From an uncultured Ferrovum sp. (GTDB lineage Bacteria > Pseudomonadota > Gammaproteobacteria > Burkholderiales > Ferrovaceae), in the NCBI GenBank assembly GCA_903893215.1, contig CAITLJ010000073.1, forward strand, positions 1 through 64,000: DNA of 64,000 nucleotides, in the 5' to 3' direction. Below are positions 1 to 8,670 of this stretch, piece after piece; within the stretch, counting starts at the first letter, position 1; every line of letters begins with the position of its first letter. The position numbers and the translations under genes were made by a program. The notes below the pieces were generated by a model, which was not told the DNA's origin, did no database searches, and saw only the letters and a program-made list of their open reading frames with translations.

Positions 1-124
1 GGTTCCCGGTCGGGGGCACGCAGTGCGCACCGCACGGCGCGTATCGGAGGCGCTGAATTATTCTTAAGCGCCTTTTCGGTTCGCATTCTAGATCAGTTTG
101 CCGGATGCGATAAAGCGATTTCCC

Positions 125-189
125 GCCCGCAATCGGAACTCGGCAATCGGTAGTCGGCAATCCGCAATCCGCAATCTGCAATCCGCAGA
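125..189. repeat. Short degenerate heptad repeat (gcaatcc-like)
   Basis: The stretch downstream of the P-type ATPase stop codon repeats units related to GCAATCC / GGCAATCGG several times in a row (ggcaatcc, gcaatcc, gcaatct, gcaatcc). Positions 1-206 hold no gene that I can support; a translated frame through the repeat gives only the low-complexity pattern expected from a 7-bp period. The repeat lies just 3' of a minus-strand gene, but it does not form an obvious hairpin terminator. Confidence 0.6.
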
Positions 190-206
190 TGCCAGCCGGC
201 AGCCGG

Positions 207-2720
207 TCAGGCGGCAAACCACCAGGCCTTGGTGCGCTCCAGCACCAGCACGCTGAGCACAGCGCCGAAGGCACACACACCCAGGTCGACCCAATGGGTG
301 GGGCCGAAACGGAACAGCGCCTGGGCGGGTGGCCAGCACAGCGCCACCGCCAGCACGCTCAGCACGCCCACCACCAGAATGCCGAGGGAGCGGTTGGGAC
401 GGACGAACGCGCCATACAGGGTGGCTGAAAACGAGCGGTTGACCAGGATCAGTCCCACGTTGGTGAGCACCAGCGCGGTAAAGACCAGCGCGCGCAGATC
501 ATTGTCGGACAAGCCCTGACGTGCTTCGATGATCAGTCCGGTACCCAGGGTGACCAGCACCACAAGCCCTTGCACCACCGCCCAGAGGATGCGCTTGCGC
601 AGCAGCAGGGGACTTGCGGGATCGCGCGGTGGCCTGCGCATGACGTCGTCTTCCTCGCGCTCGGCCTCGAACACGATCGAGCAGGCGGGGTCGATCACCA
701 TTTCCAGAAACGCGATATGGATCGGTGTGAGCATCAGCGGTAACCCCAGTATGAGCGGCATCAGGGCCAATCCGGCGATCGGAATATGGACTGCCACGAT
801 GTACTCGATCGCCTTGCGCAGGTTGTCGTAAATGCGCCGGCCCAGCCGCACGGTTTTCACGATTGAGCTGAAGTCGTCGTCCAGCAGCACGATGGCAGCC
901 GCTTCGCGCGCCACATCGGTGCCGCGTCCACCCATGGCAATGCCGATATCGGCTGCCTTGATGGCAGGGGCGTCATTCACGCCATCGCCGGTCATGCCGA
1001 CCACCGCACCACCTGCCTTGAGGCTCTGCACCAGGCGCAGTTTTTGCGTCGGCCGGACGCGCGCAAAGACGGCCACGGTCCTTACGCGCAGGGCCAGGTC
1101 GGCGTCGGAGAGCAGCGCGATCTGCTCACCGGTGAGCACGGCCCCGGCCTCGATACCCGCTGCGCTGGCAATGGCCACAGCAGTGCGTGGATAGTCGCCC
1201 GTGATCATCACCACGCGGATGCCGGCACTGCGGCATTCCGCCACAGCGGCTGGCACGTTTGGGCGCAGGGGGTCGGCGAAGGCGATCAGCCCGGCAAATT
1301 TGAAGGGCAGGCCACGCGGTGCGTCTGGCAAAGCCGCGAGTGTGCTCGCAGGTATATCGGCGCGCGCCAGTGCGAGCACGCGCATGCCCTGATCGGCGAG
1401 CGCGTTCACCCGGTTCTGCCAGTGCGCCTGCTGCGCGGCCTCGAGCGCGCAGAGCGCGGCGATGGCCTCGAAGGCGCCTTTGGCGCAGGCCAGGCCGTCT
1501 TGTCCGGATGGCGCGTCGGCAGCGATGGCGGTCGGCGCAGCGTATGGCGGCGCAGACTCAGCCCGGGCGGTAGCGGCGAACACCTGCGTGACCGCAAGCA
1601 GATCTGGCCGCAGGCCATAACTGCGCACCGGAACGCAGGTCTGGAACTGCCGGAGTTCGCCTTCGATGTCGGTGGTGGCCCGCGCCAGCACTGCCAGTTC
1701 CATCGGGTCGGTAGCGTCGCGCGGACAGGCATACAGTGCGGTGACCAGCGCCTGTTCGCCCTCCAGCGCGACCGCCTGCATCCGGTTTTCAGTGAGCGTG
1801 CCGGTCTTGTCGGTGCAAAGCACGGTCATGGCCCCGAGCGTTTCGATGGCGCTGGCGCGCCGGGTGAGTACCCGCGCCAGCGAGATGCGCCAGGCACCCA
1901 TTGCCATGAACACTGCCATCACCAGCGGGAATTCTTCTGGCAGCAACGACATCCCCAGGGCGATGCCCCCCAGGATCGCCTGCAGCCAGGAACCGCGCAG
2001 CAGCCCGAACAGCAGCACGGTGAGCGCACCGGCAATCGCACCCACGATGGCGAAGTCGCGCACCAGCCATTGCATCTGGCGTTGCAGTTGCGGTTGTCCG
2101 GTCTGGATGGTTGCCAGCACGCCACCAATCTTGCCCATCTCGGTGCGTGCGCCAGTGGCGGTCACCAGCGCCTGCGCCGTTCCACGGACAACCAGCGTAC
2201 CCGCGAATGCCCGTCCGGCGTCGTGTGCGTCGACCTGTTTGGGCACCGCCATTGACTCTCCGGTCAGCAGCGATTCATCCACTTGCAGTTCCTGTACCAC
2301 CATCAGGTCGGCATCGGCGGCCACCCGGTCGCCTTCACCCAGCACCAGCCGGTCACCCACCACCACATCCCGTCCGGCAATCAGGCGCGCCTGACCATCA
2401 CGGATCACCCGCGCCCGCGGGCTGGCAAGGTCGGCCAGCGCCTCCAGTACGCGCTCGCTGCGTGACTCCTGGATGATGGTGATGGTCACCGACAGCGAGG
2501 CAAATACCATCAGCAGCAGCGCTTCGACCCGGTTGCCCAGCAACAGGTAGACCCATCCCCCCGCCAACAGCAGCGCAAACATGGGCTGCCGCACCACGTC
2601 CCACAGGATGCGCAGCAGGTTGCGGTGGTCTGGCGAGGGCAGTTCGTTAAAGCCGTCCAGTTTCAGTCGTGCCGCAGCCGCAGCCGCGCTCAGCCCGTTG
2701 CTCTCCACTTCGCTGACCAT
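207..2720 (-). CDS. Cation-translocating P-type ATPase (P2-like)
   Basis: An 837-aa integral membrane ATPase that should couple ATP hydrolysis to cation movement across the inner membrane. Visible in order: N-terminal cation-ATPase segment, first membrane pair near residues 45-85, actuator motif LLTGES, membrane segment 4 with LPEEFP, phosphorylation motif DKTGTLTEN, hinge motif TGDGVNDAPA, and a C-terminal membrane domain. The ion is unknown: segment 4 has PEEFP rather than the PEGLP of typical Ca2+ pumps, and segment 6 (EMVIDPACSIVFEAE) also departs from Ca2+ and Na+/K+ pumps. It begins 20 bp after the upstream sugar dehydrogenase gene and is likely the last gene of a three-gene minus-strand operon. 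Confidence 0.93.
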   Translation of the reverse strand: MVSEVESNGLSAAAAAARLKLDGFNELPSPDHRNLLRILWDVVRQPMFALLLAGGWVYLLLGNRVEALLLMVFASLSVTITIIQESRSERVLEALADLASPRARVIRDGQARLIAGRDVVVGDRLVLGEGDRVAADADLMVVQELQVDESLLTGESMAVPKQVDAHDAGRAFAGTLVVRGTAQALVTATGARTEMGKIGGVLATIQTGQPQLQRQMQWLVRDFAIVGAIAGALTVLLFGLLRGSWLQAILGGIALGMSLLPEEFPLVMAVFMAMGAWRISLARVLTRRASAIETLGAMTVLCTDKTGTLTENRMQAVALEGEQALVTALYACPRDATDPMELAVLARATTDIEGELRQFQTCVPVRSYGLRPDLLAVTQVFAATARAESAPPYAAPTAIAADAPSGQDGLACAKGAFEAIAALCALEAAQQAHWQNRVNALADQGMRVLALARADIPASTLAALPDAPRGLPFKFAGLIAFADPLRPNVPAAVAECRSAGIRVVMITGDYPRTAVAIASAAGIEAGAVLTGEQIALLSDADLALRVRTVAVFARVRPTQKLRLVQSLKAGGAVVGMTGDGVNDAPAIKAADIGIAMGGRGTDVAREAAAIVLLDDDFSSIVKTVRLGRRIYDNLRKAIEYIVAVHIPIAGLALMPLILGLPLMLTPIHIAFLEMVIDPACSIVFEAEREEDDVMRRPPRDPASPLLLRKRILWAVVQGLVVLVTLGTGLIIEARQGLSDNDLRALVFTALVLTNVGLILVNRSFSATLYGAFVRPNRSLGILVVGVLSVLAVALCWPPAQALFRFGPTHWVDLGVCAFGAVLSVLVLERTKAWWFAA

Positions 2721-2740
2721 TCGCAGACGCTCCTTTTGCG

Positions 2741-4177
2741 TTAATGCTTGGCTTGGGGCGTGGACACCAGTTCGCCATGCAGCGCGCGATACCTGCTTGC
2801 CGCAGCGACGGGGGCTGCACCAGCGCGCATCACCCGCTGTCGGCTCACCCGCCAGATGGTGTTGCCCACGTCATCGGCCACCAGCAGCGCACCCTGCTGG
2901 TCGAGGATCACGCCGACCGGCCGGCCATTGGCGCGCTCGTCGGTACTCAGGAAGCCGGTCAGCACATCCAGCGGAGCGCCCGGCAGCGGCTTGCCATGCC
3001 GGAAAGGCACAAAGATCACCTTGTAGCCGCTGAATGGCCGTCGGTTGATCGAGCCATGCTGTCCAACGAACATGCCCTCGCTGAATGCGTCCGGCAGTTG
3101 GGTGCCAGCCGACCAGACCAGGCCCAGCGATGCGGTGTGTGCACCAAGCGCGTAGTCCGGCACGACCGCGGTGGCCACCAGATCCGGCCGGGGTGGCAGT
3201 GCCCGCGCATCGGGATGCGCGCCAAAGTAGCTGTACGGCCAGCCGTAGAAGGCACCCGGATGCACCGCGGTCAGGTAATCCGGCACCAGATCGCTGCCAA
3301 GTTCGTCGCGTTCGTTCACCACGGTCCACAGCGCGCCAGTGTCGGGCTCCCAGGCCAGGCCATTGGCATTGCGCAGCCCGGAGGCAAACACCCGATGCAA
3401 TCCGGTGCGCAGGTCAATTTCCCAGATGGCAGCGCGCTCCACTTCAGCGGCAGGTCCGCGGTCACCTGCATTACTGTTCGAGCCGACCGTCACGTACAGA
3501 TGCTGGCCGTCGGCGCTGGCGATCAGATTTTTGGTCCAGTGATGATTGATCACGCCGGCTGGCAGGTCGACTACCTTGACCCCCGGCTGCCGGATCGTCA
3601 GGTCGCCGGTGTGGTAACGAAAGCGCATCACGGCGTCGGTGTTGGCCACGTAAAGATCCTCACCGACCAGTGCCATGCCGAACGGAGAATGCAGACCGGT
3701 CAGCAGTACCGAACGCGTGTCTGCCATGCCGCTGCCGGTGCTGTCGCGCAACAGCGTGATGCGGTTGGCACTGACGGCGCTGGCACCGGTCTGCGCCAGC
3801 ACCAGCGACAGCAGCCAGCCACGCAATCCCACGGCATCGGCCGGCTGCGGCGGCGCGCCGGTTTCGGCGACCAGCACATCCCCATTGGGCAGCAGATAGA
3901 GCCAGCGGGGATGGTCGAGGGTTGTGGCAAAGGCGGCCACCTGCGTACCTGCCACCGGGGTGGGCGCAGCGTCCGCGGCCCAGCCTTGTGCGCGGGCATA
4001 ATGCAGCGTCGGTATCAGCGCGGTTTTAGGGGGCGGCAGCACCGGCTGGGGGCCGATTCCGGCGCTGAACGGCAGGGTGGCCGTTTCGCTGCAGCCGGTG
4101 AGTGCGGCAAGCAGTACGATGGTCCATGGCACGCCGGCCCGGTTCCGCGGCGCATTCATCTGCCGGCGCCCGCGCAT
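2741..4177 (-). CDS. PQQ-type sugar dehydrogenase (sorbosone dehydrogenase-like) lipoprotein
   Basis: A 478-aa protein with an N-terminal lipoprotein signal ([10 protein letters not shown], Cys about residue 29) followed by a beta-propeller of the glucose/sorbosone dehydrogenase family, which oxidises sugars or aldehydes with PQQ in the periplasm. Family-like segments include [38 protein letters not shown] and the [12 protein letters not shown] strand near the end. The start is not certain: the ATG at 4177 overlaps the stop of the CHRD gene as TGATG, suggesting coupling, but the ATG at 4159 would give a more compact signal peptide. The substrate cannot be inferred, and cofactor genes are not in the window. 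Confidence 0.85.
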   Translation of the reverse strand: MRGRRQMNAPRNRAGVPWTIVLLAALTGCSETATLPFSAGIGPQPVLPPPKTALIPTLHYARAQGWAADAAPTPVAGTQVAAFATTLDHPRWLYLLPNGDVLVAETGAPPQPADAVGLRGWLLSLVLAQTGASAVSANRITLLRDSTGSGMADTRSVLLTGLHSPFGMALVGEDLYVANTDAVMRFRYHTGDLTIRQPGVKVVDLPAGVINHHWTKNLIASADGQHLYVTVGSNSNAGDRGPAAEVERAAIWEIDLRTGLHRVFASGLRNANGLAWEPDTGALWTVVNERDELGSDLVPDYLTAVHPGAFYGWPYSYFGAHPDARALPPRPDLVATAVVPDYALGAHTASLGLVWSAGTQLPDAFSEGMFVGQHGSINRRPFSGYKVIFVPFRHGKPLPGAPLDVLTGFLSTDERANGRPVGVILDQQGALLVADDVGNTIWRVSRQRVMRAGAAPVAAASRYRALHGELVSTPQAKH

Positions 4178-4617
4178 CAGGGGGTGAGCTGCGCCCGCAC
4201 CTCGCCGCGCGGATTGGCTTCGCTGTGTACATTCACGTAGAGCTCGCCGGCCAGGTAGCGCTTGTACTGCGCTTCGGTCAGCACGGTGCCGGCTGGCACC
4301 GTCCAGGTCTCGCCGGCTTTGACCAGGTCCACGATGACGGGGCCATTCTGCCCCTGGGTGGCCATGTGGATGTGGGCCTTGGTGCCAACCATGTCATAGG
4401 TGCGGACGCTGCCACTCACTGTCCTGTCATCATTGATGCTGATGGTGCCACTGCCCGAGGCCTTGGTGCTGACGGCCGGAATCTCCTGATTGCCAAGCAG
4501 TGCCACAAATATTTCCTTGGCCTCAACGCGCTGCGCCAGTGACAGGCCAATTGCAAGCAGGCAGGCCAGCGCGATGGGCGCGTGGCGCCGCAGGCAGGGT
4601 TTGGTGGTGATGGTCAT
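4177..4617 (-). CDS. Exported CHRD-domain protein
   Basis: A 146-aa protein with a signal peptide (hydrophobic run [14 protein letters not shown], cleavage near RVEAKE) and a single CHRD (chordin-like) domain. Typical CHRD features are visible: the start [10 protein letters not shown], the [17 protein letters not shown] stretch and the ending [21 protein letters not shown]. In bacteria these are small secreted or periplasmic proteins of unknown role. The ATG at 4617 is chosen over an upstream in-frame ATG at 4797 because it is preceded by a GGAG-like site and starts a clean signal peptide. It heads the operon with the sugar dehydrogenase and the P-type ATPase, and diverges from gshA. Confidence 0.88.
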   Translation of the reverse strand: MTITTKPCLRRHAPIALACLLAIGLSLAQRVEAKEIFVALLGNQEIPAVSTKASGSGTISINDDRTVSGSVRTYDMVGTKAHIHMATQGQNGPVIVDLVKAGETWTVPAGTVLTEAQYKRYLAGELYVNVHSEANPRGEVRAQLTP

Positions 4618-4674
4618 GACGGCACTCCGCAAGGTTGGCTCTGTCGGATGCTTACGCGCGCCAGCGTCAGGGTC

Positions 4675-4690
4675 TGTGCGCAAACGCTCT
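4675..4690. promoter_or_regulatory. Candidate palindromic operator (gshA/CHRD intergenic)
   Basis: The sequence TGTGCGCAAACGCTCT matches the proposed consensus TGTRCGYNNRCGYACA at 14 of 16 positions. Its centre is about 65 bp upstream of the CHRD start and 114 bp upstream of gshA. It is the weakest of the promoter copies; assignment rests on the better copies elsewhere in the window. Confidence 0.4.
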
Positions 4691-4796
4691 GTGCTGGCGC
4701 GCCCGGTAGCTTGCTTCGGTTTCAGGGCATACTGCGCGCTTGGCTGGCCGCGTTCGGGGTTGGCAGGACAGAATTCTTGGAAGGAAGGGTAGGGCA

Positions 4797-6341
4797 ATGG
4801 TGGACCAAATCAAGCAGATGGCGGCCCGGCTGCAGGGTATTGCGCCCCAGGCGTTGGCTGGCATCCGGCGTGGTGTGGAGAAGGAAAGCTTGCGCACGGA
4901 CGCCGACGGCGCACTGAGCCTGACGCCGCATCCGGCGGCGCTCGGGTCGCCGTTGACCCACGCACAGATCACCACGGATTTCTGTGAGTCGCAGGTGGAG
5001 CTGGTCACCGGCGCCCACCCGAGCGCTGAGGCGTGCCTGCAGGAGTTGCGCCAGATTCACCAGTTTGTCTATCGCCAGATCGGCGAGGAGCGCCTTTGGG
5101 TGGGCAGCATGCCCTCCAGGCTGCCGGTGGACGAGACCATTCCGATTGCGCGTTTTGGCGTCTCCAATACCGGGCGCGCCAAAAGTGTGTACCGCATGGG
5201 CCTCAGCCATCGCTACGGTCGGCGCATGCAGGTGATTTCTGGTATCCATTACAACTGGTCGATGCCGGGCCTGGATACCGACGACTATTTTGCGCTGATC
5301 CGCAATTTCCGCCGCCATTCCTTCCTGCTGCTGTTGCTGCAAGGGTCATCGCCCGCAGTGTGTGCCAGTTTTGTGGCCGGGCGGCCGCATCGGCTGGTGC
5401 CGATCAATGGCAATACGCTTGGACTGCCGCATGCCACTTCCCTGCGCATGGGGCGGCTGGGGTACCAGAGCGACGCACAGTCGGCGTTGTCGGTGAGCTA
5501 CAACAATCTTGAGTCCTATGCAGCCTCGCTGGAACGCGCGCTCACCGAACCGCATGCGGAATACGAGGCCATCGGCATTCATGGCGTGAATGGCGAATAC
5601 AACCAGCTGGCCACCTCGCTGCTGCAGATCGAGAACGAGTTTTACAGTACGATCCGCCCCAAGCGGGTGATCAAGGCCGGGGAGCGTCCGCTGCATGCCC
5701 TGCGCGAACGCGGCGTGGAGTACGTTGAAGTGCGTTGTATCGACCTCGACCCGTTCGAGCCGATCGGTATTTCCGAAACCATGGCGCGTTTTCTTGACCT
5801 GTTCCTGCTGCATTGTCATGTCACGCCCAGTCCGCCGGATTCGCCGGCGGAGATTCCGGTGTTGCTGCACAACCAGTCGCTGACCAGCGAACGTGGCCGC
5901 GAGCCGGGGCTGCTGCTGGAGCGCGCGGGTCATCCGGTGGAGATCATGGTGTGGGCACGCGAGCTGCTGGCCCAGATGACCCCGATCGCCGACGCACTCG
6001 ATGGCGTCACCAGCGGGGGCTACCACGCGGCCTTGCAGGCCATGCACGACCTGCTCGACGATCCGGCGCAGCTGCCCTCCGCCCGTTTGCTGGCGCAGAT
6101 TTGCAGTACCCCGGAGAGCTCCTACATTGATGTGATCCGCAACCAGTCGGAGTGGGCACGGGCCGCTGTGCTGGCGCTGGACTGGCCAGCACAGGCGCAG
6201 GCCGGGTTCGAGCAGAGTGCGGCGGAATCACGGCTGGCCCAGCAGCAGGTCGAAGCGGCCGACGTGCTTTCCTTTGAGGCTTTTCGGCTGAATTACGTGT
6301 CTCCGGCACGATTGCGCGTCCAGGCTCCCGGGCAGTCATAG
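4797..6341 (+). CDS. gshA: Glutamate--cysteine ligase
   Basis: A 514-aa cytosolic enzyme joining L-glutamate and L-cysteine with ATP, the first step of glutathione synthesis. Length and sequence fit the E. coli GshA class (about 518 aa), not the shorter plant/alphaproteobacterial type. Family features include GVEKESLRT near the N-terminus, TDFCESQVELVT, HYNWSMPGL, QLATSLLQIENEFYSTIRPKR and YVEVRCIDLDPFEP. The ATG at 4797 is chosen over the in-frame 4740 start because GGAAGGAAGGG lies just upstream and the extra N-terminal residues do not fit the family. It stands alone, diverging from the CHRD operon. No gshB is present in the window. Confidence 0.96.
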   Translation: MVDQIKQMAARLQGIAPQALAGIRRGVEKESLRTDADGALSLTPHPAALGSPLTHAQITTDFCESQVELVTGAHPSAEACLQELRQIHQFVYRQIGEERLWVGSMPSRLPVDETIPIARFGVSNTGRAKSVYRMGLSHRYGRRMQVISGIHYNWSMPGLDTDDYFALIRNFRRHSFLLLLLQGSSPAVCASFVAGRPHRLVPINGNTLGLPHATSLRMGRLGYQSDAQSALSVSYNNLESYAASLERALTEPHAEYEAIGIHGVNGEYNQLATSLLQIENEFYSTIRPKRVIKAGERPLHALRERGVEYVEVRCIDLDPFEPIGISETMARFLDLFLLHCHVTPSPPDSPAEIPVLLHNQSLTSERGREPGLLLERAGHPVEIMVWARELLAQMTPIADALDGVTSGGYHAALQAMHDLLDDPAQLPSARLLAQICSTPESSYIDVIRNQSEWARAAVLALDWPAQAQAGFEQSAAESRLAQQQVEAADVLSFEAFRLNYVSPARLRVQAPGQS

Positions 6342-6435
6342 CGTCGCCTGGCGCACGGTTTGATCGGGAGATGACTGCGTAGTCTGGTGCCATCGGTCAA
6401 TCATGGCCGACATTCCCCTCTCACCGGAGACCGTC

Positions 6436-6591
6436 ATGGCACACAAAATCAAGACCCCCGCTGCAAAATCGGCTACGTCCCGCATGCCCGCTGCCGAGGC
6501 ATCCAAGCCGCAGGTGCCGCCTGCCGAACCAGCCCAGGTACTGGGTCGTCACAAGAACTCGGGCCAAAAGGACCACAAGGGTGCGCGCTGA
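6436..6591 (+). CDS. Small basic hypothetical protein
   Basis: A 51-aa ORF rich in Lys, Ala and Pro, with no membrane segment or recognised domain; it ends in a Lys/His-rich stretch (GRHKNSGQKDHKGAR). A GGAG sequence lies about 8 bp upstream of the ATG at 6436, which is why this start is preferred over 6403. The composition would suit a nucleic-acid-binding or disordered protein, but nothing specific can be assigned. It sits between gshA and the convergent CDF transporter gene. Confidence 0.5.
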   Translation: MAHKIKTPAAKSATSRMPAAEASKPQVPPAEPAQVLGRHKNSGQKDHKGAR

Positions 6592-6606
6592 ACGCTTCGC
6601 CAGCGC
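6585..6606 (+). terminator. Weak hairpin at the end of the small ORF
   Basis: GCGCTG (6585-6590) is an inverted repeat of CAGCGC (6601-6606) with a 10-nt loop, overlapping the stop codon of the 51-aa ORF. There is no T-run, so intrinsic termination is uncertain. Confidence 0.25.
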
Positions 6607-6646
6607 AGTCTGACGCTGCGGCAGGCCACCTCCGCGCACCACCGCT

Positions 6647-7600
6647 TCAGGAGGCGGCTTTGCCGATCCGCGCAAGCCAGGCCTCGCGGGTTTGCGGCCG
6701 GACGAATATGGCAACCACCTCGTGATGCGCGTCCTTGATCGCGCTTTCCAGCCTGGAGACACAGAGCTCGATTCCGGTGGTGGTGAGTCCGTCACGGAAC
6801 TCCACGCTCATGGCCGCGAACACCTGACTCGGCCCCATCTGCACGGTCATCACCGCATTGGCGTGACACACGTCGGAATCGGCTTCGGTGATACGCAGGA
6901 GCGATTCACGTACCTCGGGCAGCGCCGCTTCCCCAATCAGCAGCTCCTTGGTTTCGCGCGCAAACAGGATCGCCGTGATGGTGAGCACCAGTCCCACACC
7001 GATCGAGGCAACAGCGTCCGGTTCCGGGCGCTGCAGTGCCTGCGCTGCCGCGAGGCCGACGGTAGCGATCAGCAGGCCCAGCAGCGCAGCGGCATCACCA
7101 AACACGACGATGAACAGGCCGGGGTCCTTGCTGGCGTGCAGGGCACCAAAGTAGCCGAGCTGGCCTTTGCCGGCGCGAAAGGTCTTGAAGCCAAACCAGC
7201 CAGAAGCAACCTCACAGCAAAGTGACAGCAGCAGCACCAGGTAGTTGATCCAGCTGGTCTCGACCGGCTGCGGTGCTTGCAGATGCGCAACGCCTTCGTA
7301 GAGCGAAACACCGGCACCCAGGGCCAGCACCAGCAGCGATACGATGAAGCTCCAGAAATACAGCTCGCGGCCGTAACCGAGCGGGTGACCGGGGTCGGCG
7401 CGCTTGCCTGCGCGCGCAATGCCGTACAGCAGCAGACATTCGTTGATGGTGTCGACGAGCGAATGCACGCCTTCGCTCAGCATGGCCGAACTGCCGGTCC
7501 ATGTCGCTGCCGCGAATTTGATCAGGGCCACCACCAGACTGCCTGCCAGTGACAGATAAATCACCCGGCGGGTGCTGCTGACCGACGGTTGGGCTGGCAT
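6647..7600 (-). CDS. Cation diffusion facilitator (CDF) family transporter
   Basis: A 317-aa inner-membrane protein with about six hydrophobic segments and a soluble C-terminal tail, the layout of CDF metal/proton antiporters (Zn2+, Fe2+, Mn2+ and similar). The family signature SEGVHSLVDTINECLLLYG falls in transmembrane segment 2, with HPLGYGRELYFWSF following. The second half has the expected FGDAAALLGL motif in segment 5. The sequence resembles the SLC30A9-like branch more than E. coli FieF/ZitB, so the metal is not predictable. It starts 26 bp downstream of the gene ending at 7627 and probably belongs to the same transcript. Confidence 0.9.
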   Translation of the reverse strand: MPAQPSVSSTRRVIYLSLAGSLVVALIKFAAATWTGSSAMLSEGVHSLVDTINECLLLYGIARAGKRADPGHPLGYGRELYFWSFIVSLLVLALGAGVSLYEGVAHLQAPQPVETSWINYLVLLLSLCCEVASGWFGFKTFRAGKGQLGYFGALHASKDPGLFIVVFGDAAALLGLLIATVGLAAAQALQRPEPDAVASIGVGLVLTITAILFARETKELLIGEAALPEVRESLLRITEADSDVCHANAVMTVQMGPSQVFAAMSVEFRDGLTTTGIELCVSRLESAIKDAHHEVVAIFVRPQTREAWLARIGKAAS

Positions 7601-7626
7601 GCGCGCCCGGTTGATGTTGACGTGCT

Positions 7627-8289
7627 TCAGTCGCGCGCCGGCGTCGTTGCTGGTGCATCCTGGCCGCGGGCAAGCGCATGGGTCAGCAAGGCGCCTGCCA
7701 GCTGTGGCTGCGCCACCAGGGCGTCCAGCAGCACGGCGCCAAGCGGTGTGCCGAGCAGTGCAGCGCGGTCTGCCGGCAGGACGTGGCTGTAGGTGTGGGC
7801 GGGCGCGACGGGCGCTACGGGCGCGACTGGCAGCGTCCTGCTTTCAACACGTAGCGCGGTTGCCGGTCGTGGCTTCACCAGCGCCGGCATCGCAGCGGCC
7901 GTTGTCATGGGAATGACGCGCGCCGTGGCGGGTGCGGGCGCCGGTGTGAAGGCTTTGGTGGCAGGCAGGCCAGGTGCCGTGCTTGCTGGCGGCGCAGCCG
8001 TTGCGGTGCCTCTGGGGGCGCCCCGCGCCATCAGCAGCAGCAATGCGAAGCCTGCGCTGCTGGCGGCCAGGAGCGAGAACACGGCGTTGGCGCTGCCATG
8101 GATCACAAACGCATCATTCAGACCCCAAAGCAGCAGCAGTCCAGCCGCACTCCCCAGCCCGATCAACAGTGCAACGCGCCCGACACCGCCCGACCACCCA
8201 CTGCCGGCCAGGCCCTTGGTTGTTGGCGGGACGGTGTCGGTCACCCCGGGTTGCAGCGGTGCGATGACCGGTGGCGGGTCGATGATCAT
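7627..8289 (-). CDS. Hypothetical membrane protein with Ala/Pro-rich region
   Basis: A 220-aa protein not recognised as a named family. Residues about 35-90 contain two hydrophobic segments (VALLIGLGSAAGLLLLWGL and a second around AVFSLLAASSAGFALLLL); the middle is Ala/Pro/Thr-rich and looks disordered; the C-terminal part (LLGTPLGAVLLDALVAQ) may form a helix. The ATG at 8289 lies 8 bp beyond the DUF3309 stop and follows GGAAGG/TAGGTG, supporting this start over a much longer open frame upstream. An opposite-strand ORF over 7793-8431 has no such support. Function unknown. Confidence 0.65.
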   Translation of the reverse strand: MIIDPPPVIAPLQPGVTDTVPPTTKGLAGSGWSGGVGRVALLIGLGSAAGLLLLWGLNDAFVIHGSANAVFSLLAASSAGFALLLLMARGAPRGTATAAPPASTAPGLPATKAFTPAPAPATARVIPMTTAAAMPALVKPRPATALRVESRTLPVAPVAPVAPAHTYSHVLPADRAALLGTPLGAVLLDALVAQPQLAGALLTHALARGQDAPATTPARD

Positions 8290-8297
8290 GGCCGCAC

Positions 8298-8450
8298 CTA
8301 CATCCTTCCGGTCGCGACCAGGATCACCAGGATCACCAGCAGGAGGCCCAGTCCACCGCTCGGAGCGTAACCCCAGCCCCGGCTGTAAGGCCACGAAGGG
8401 AAAGCGCCCACCAGCAAAAGGATCAGGATGACCAACAGTATCGTTCCCAT
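8298..8450 (-). CDS. DUF3309 family small membrane protein
   Basis: A 50-aa ORF of the small DUF3309 family: starts MGTILLVILILLLVGAFPSW, continues with the conserved PYSRGWGYAPSGGLG core, then a second hydrophobic run, and ends ATGRM. Two short hydrophobic helices around a polar Tyr/Trp/Gly turn suggest a membrane miniprotein; the family has no established function. It leads the small minus-strand transcript that continues into the 220-aa membrane protein and possibly the CDF transporter. The region between it and gnd carries a near-perfect copy of the palindromic motif described at 8560. Confidence 0.85.
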   Translation of the reverse strand: MGTILLVILILLLVGAFPSWPYSRGWGYAPSGGLGLLLVILVILVATGRM

Positions 8451-8559
8451 GTGCGCTGCTCCGGGTGATTGCAACAGGTGTTCCGGCAGCAGGCTTGCCT
8501 GAGGATGCCTGCATCGGGTGGCTCACCACTGCAAGGTGCGCTGACCGGCGGGTAGCGTC

Positions 8560-8575
8560 AGTGCGCGAACGCACA
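8560..8575. promoter_or_regulatory. Candidate palindromic operator (DUF3309/gnd intergenic)
   Basis: AGTGCGCGAACGCACA matches the proposed consensus TGTRCGYNNRCGYACA at 15 of 16 positions. It lies in the divergent promoter region, centre about 103 bp from the gnd start and 117 bp from the DUF3309 start. Confidence 0.55.
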
Positions 8576-8670
8576 GCCTGCGCTGCTGCGCAGACACAGA
8601 CTTTGCGTTCACGTTGGGCATGCGCGACCTGCGCGGCGGGTGCGCGGTCGCCGGGCACAGGAGAGGCACG

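Noticed and set aside
7793-8431. 212-aa plus-strand frame overlapping the 220-aa membrane protein and DUF3309 gene
   Set aside because: The minus-strand reading has a Shine-Dalgarno, coherent membrane helices and the recognisable DUF3309 protein; the plus-strand frame has neither.
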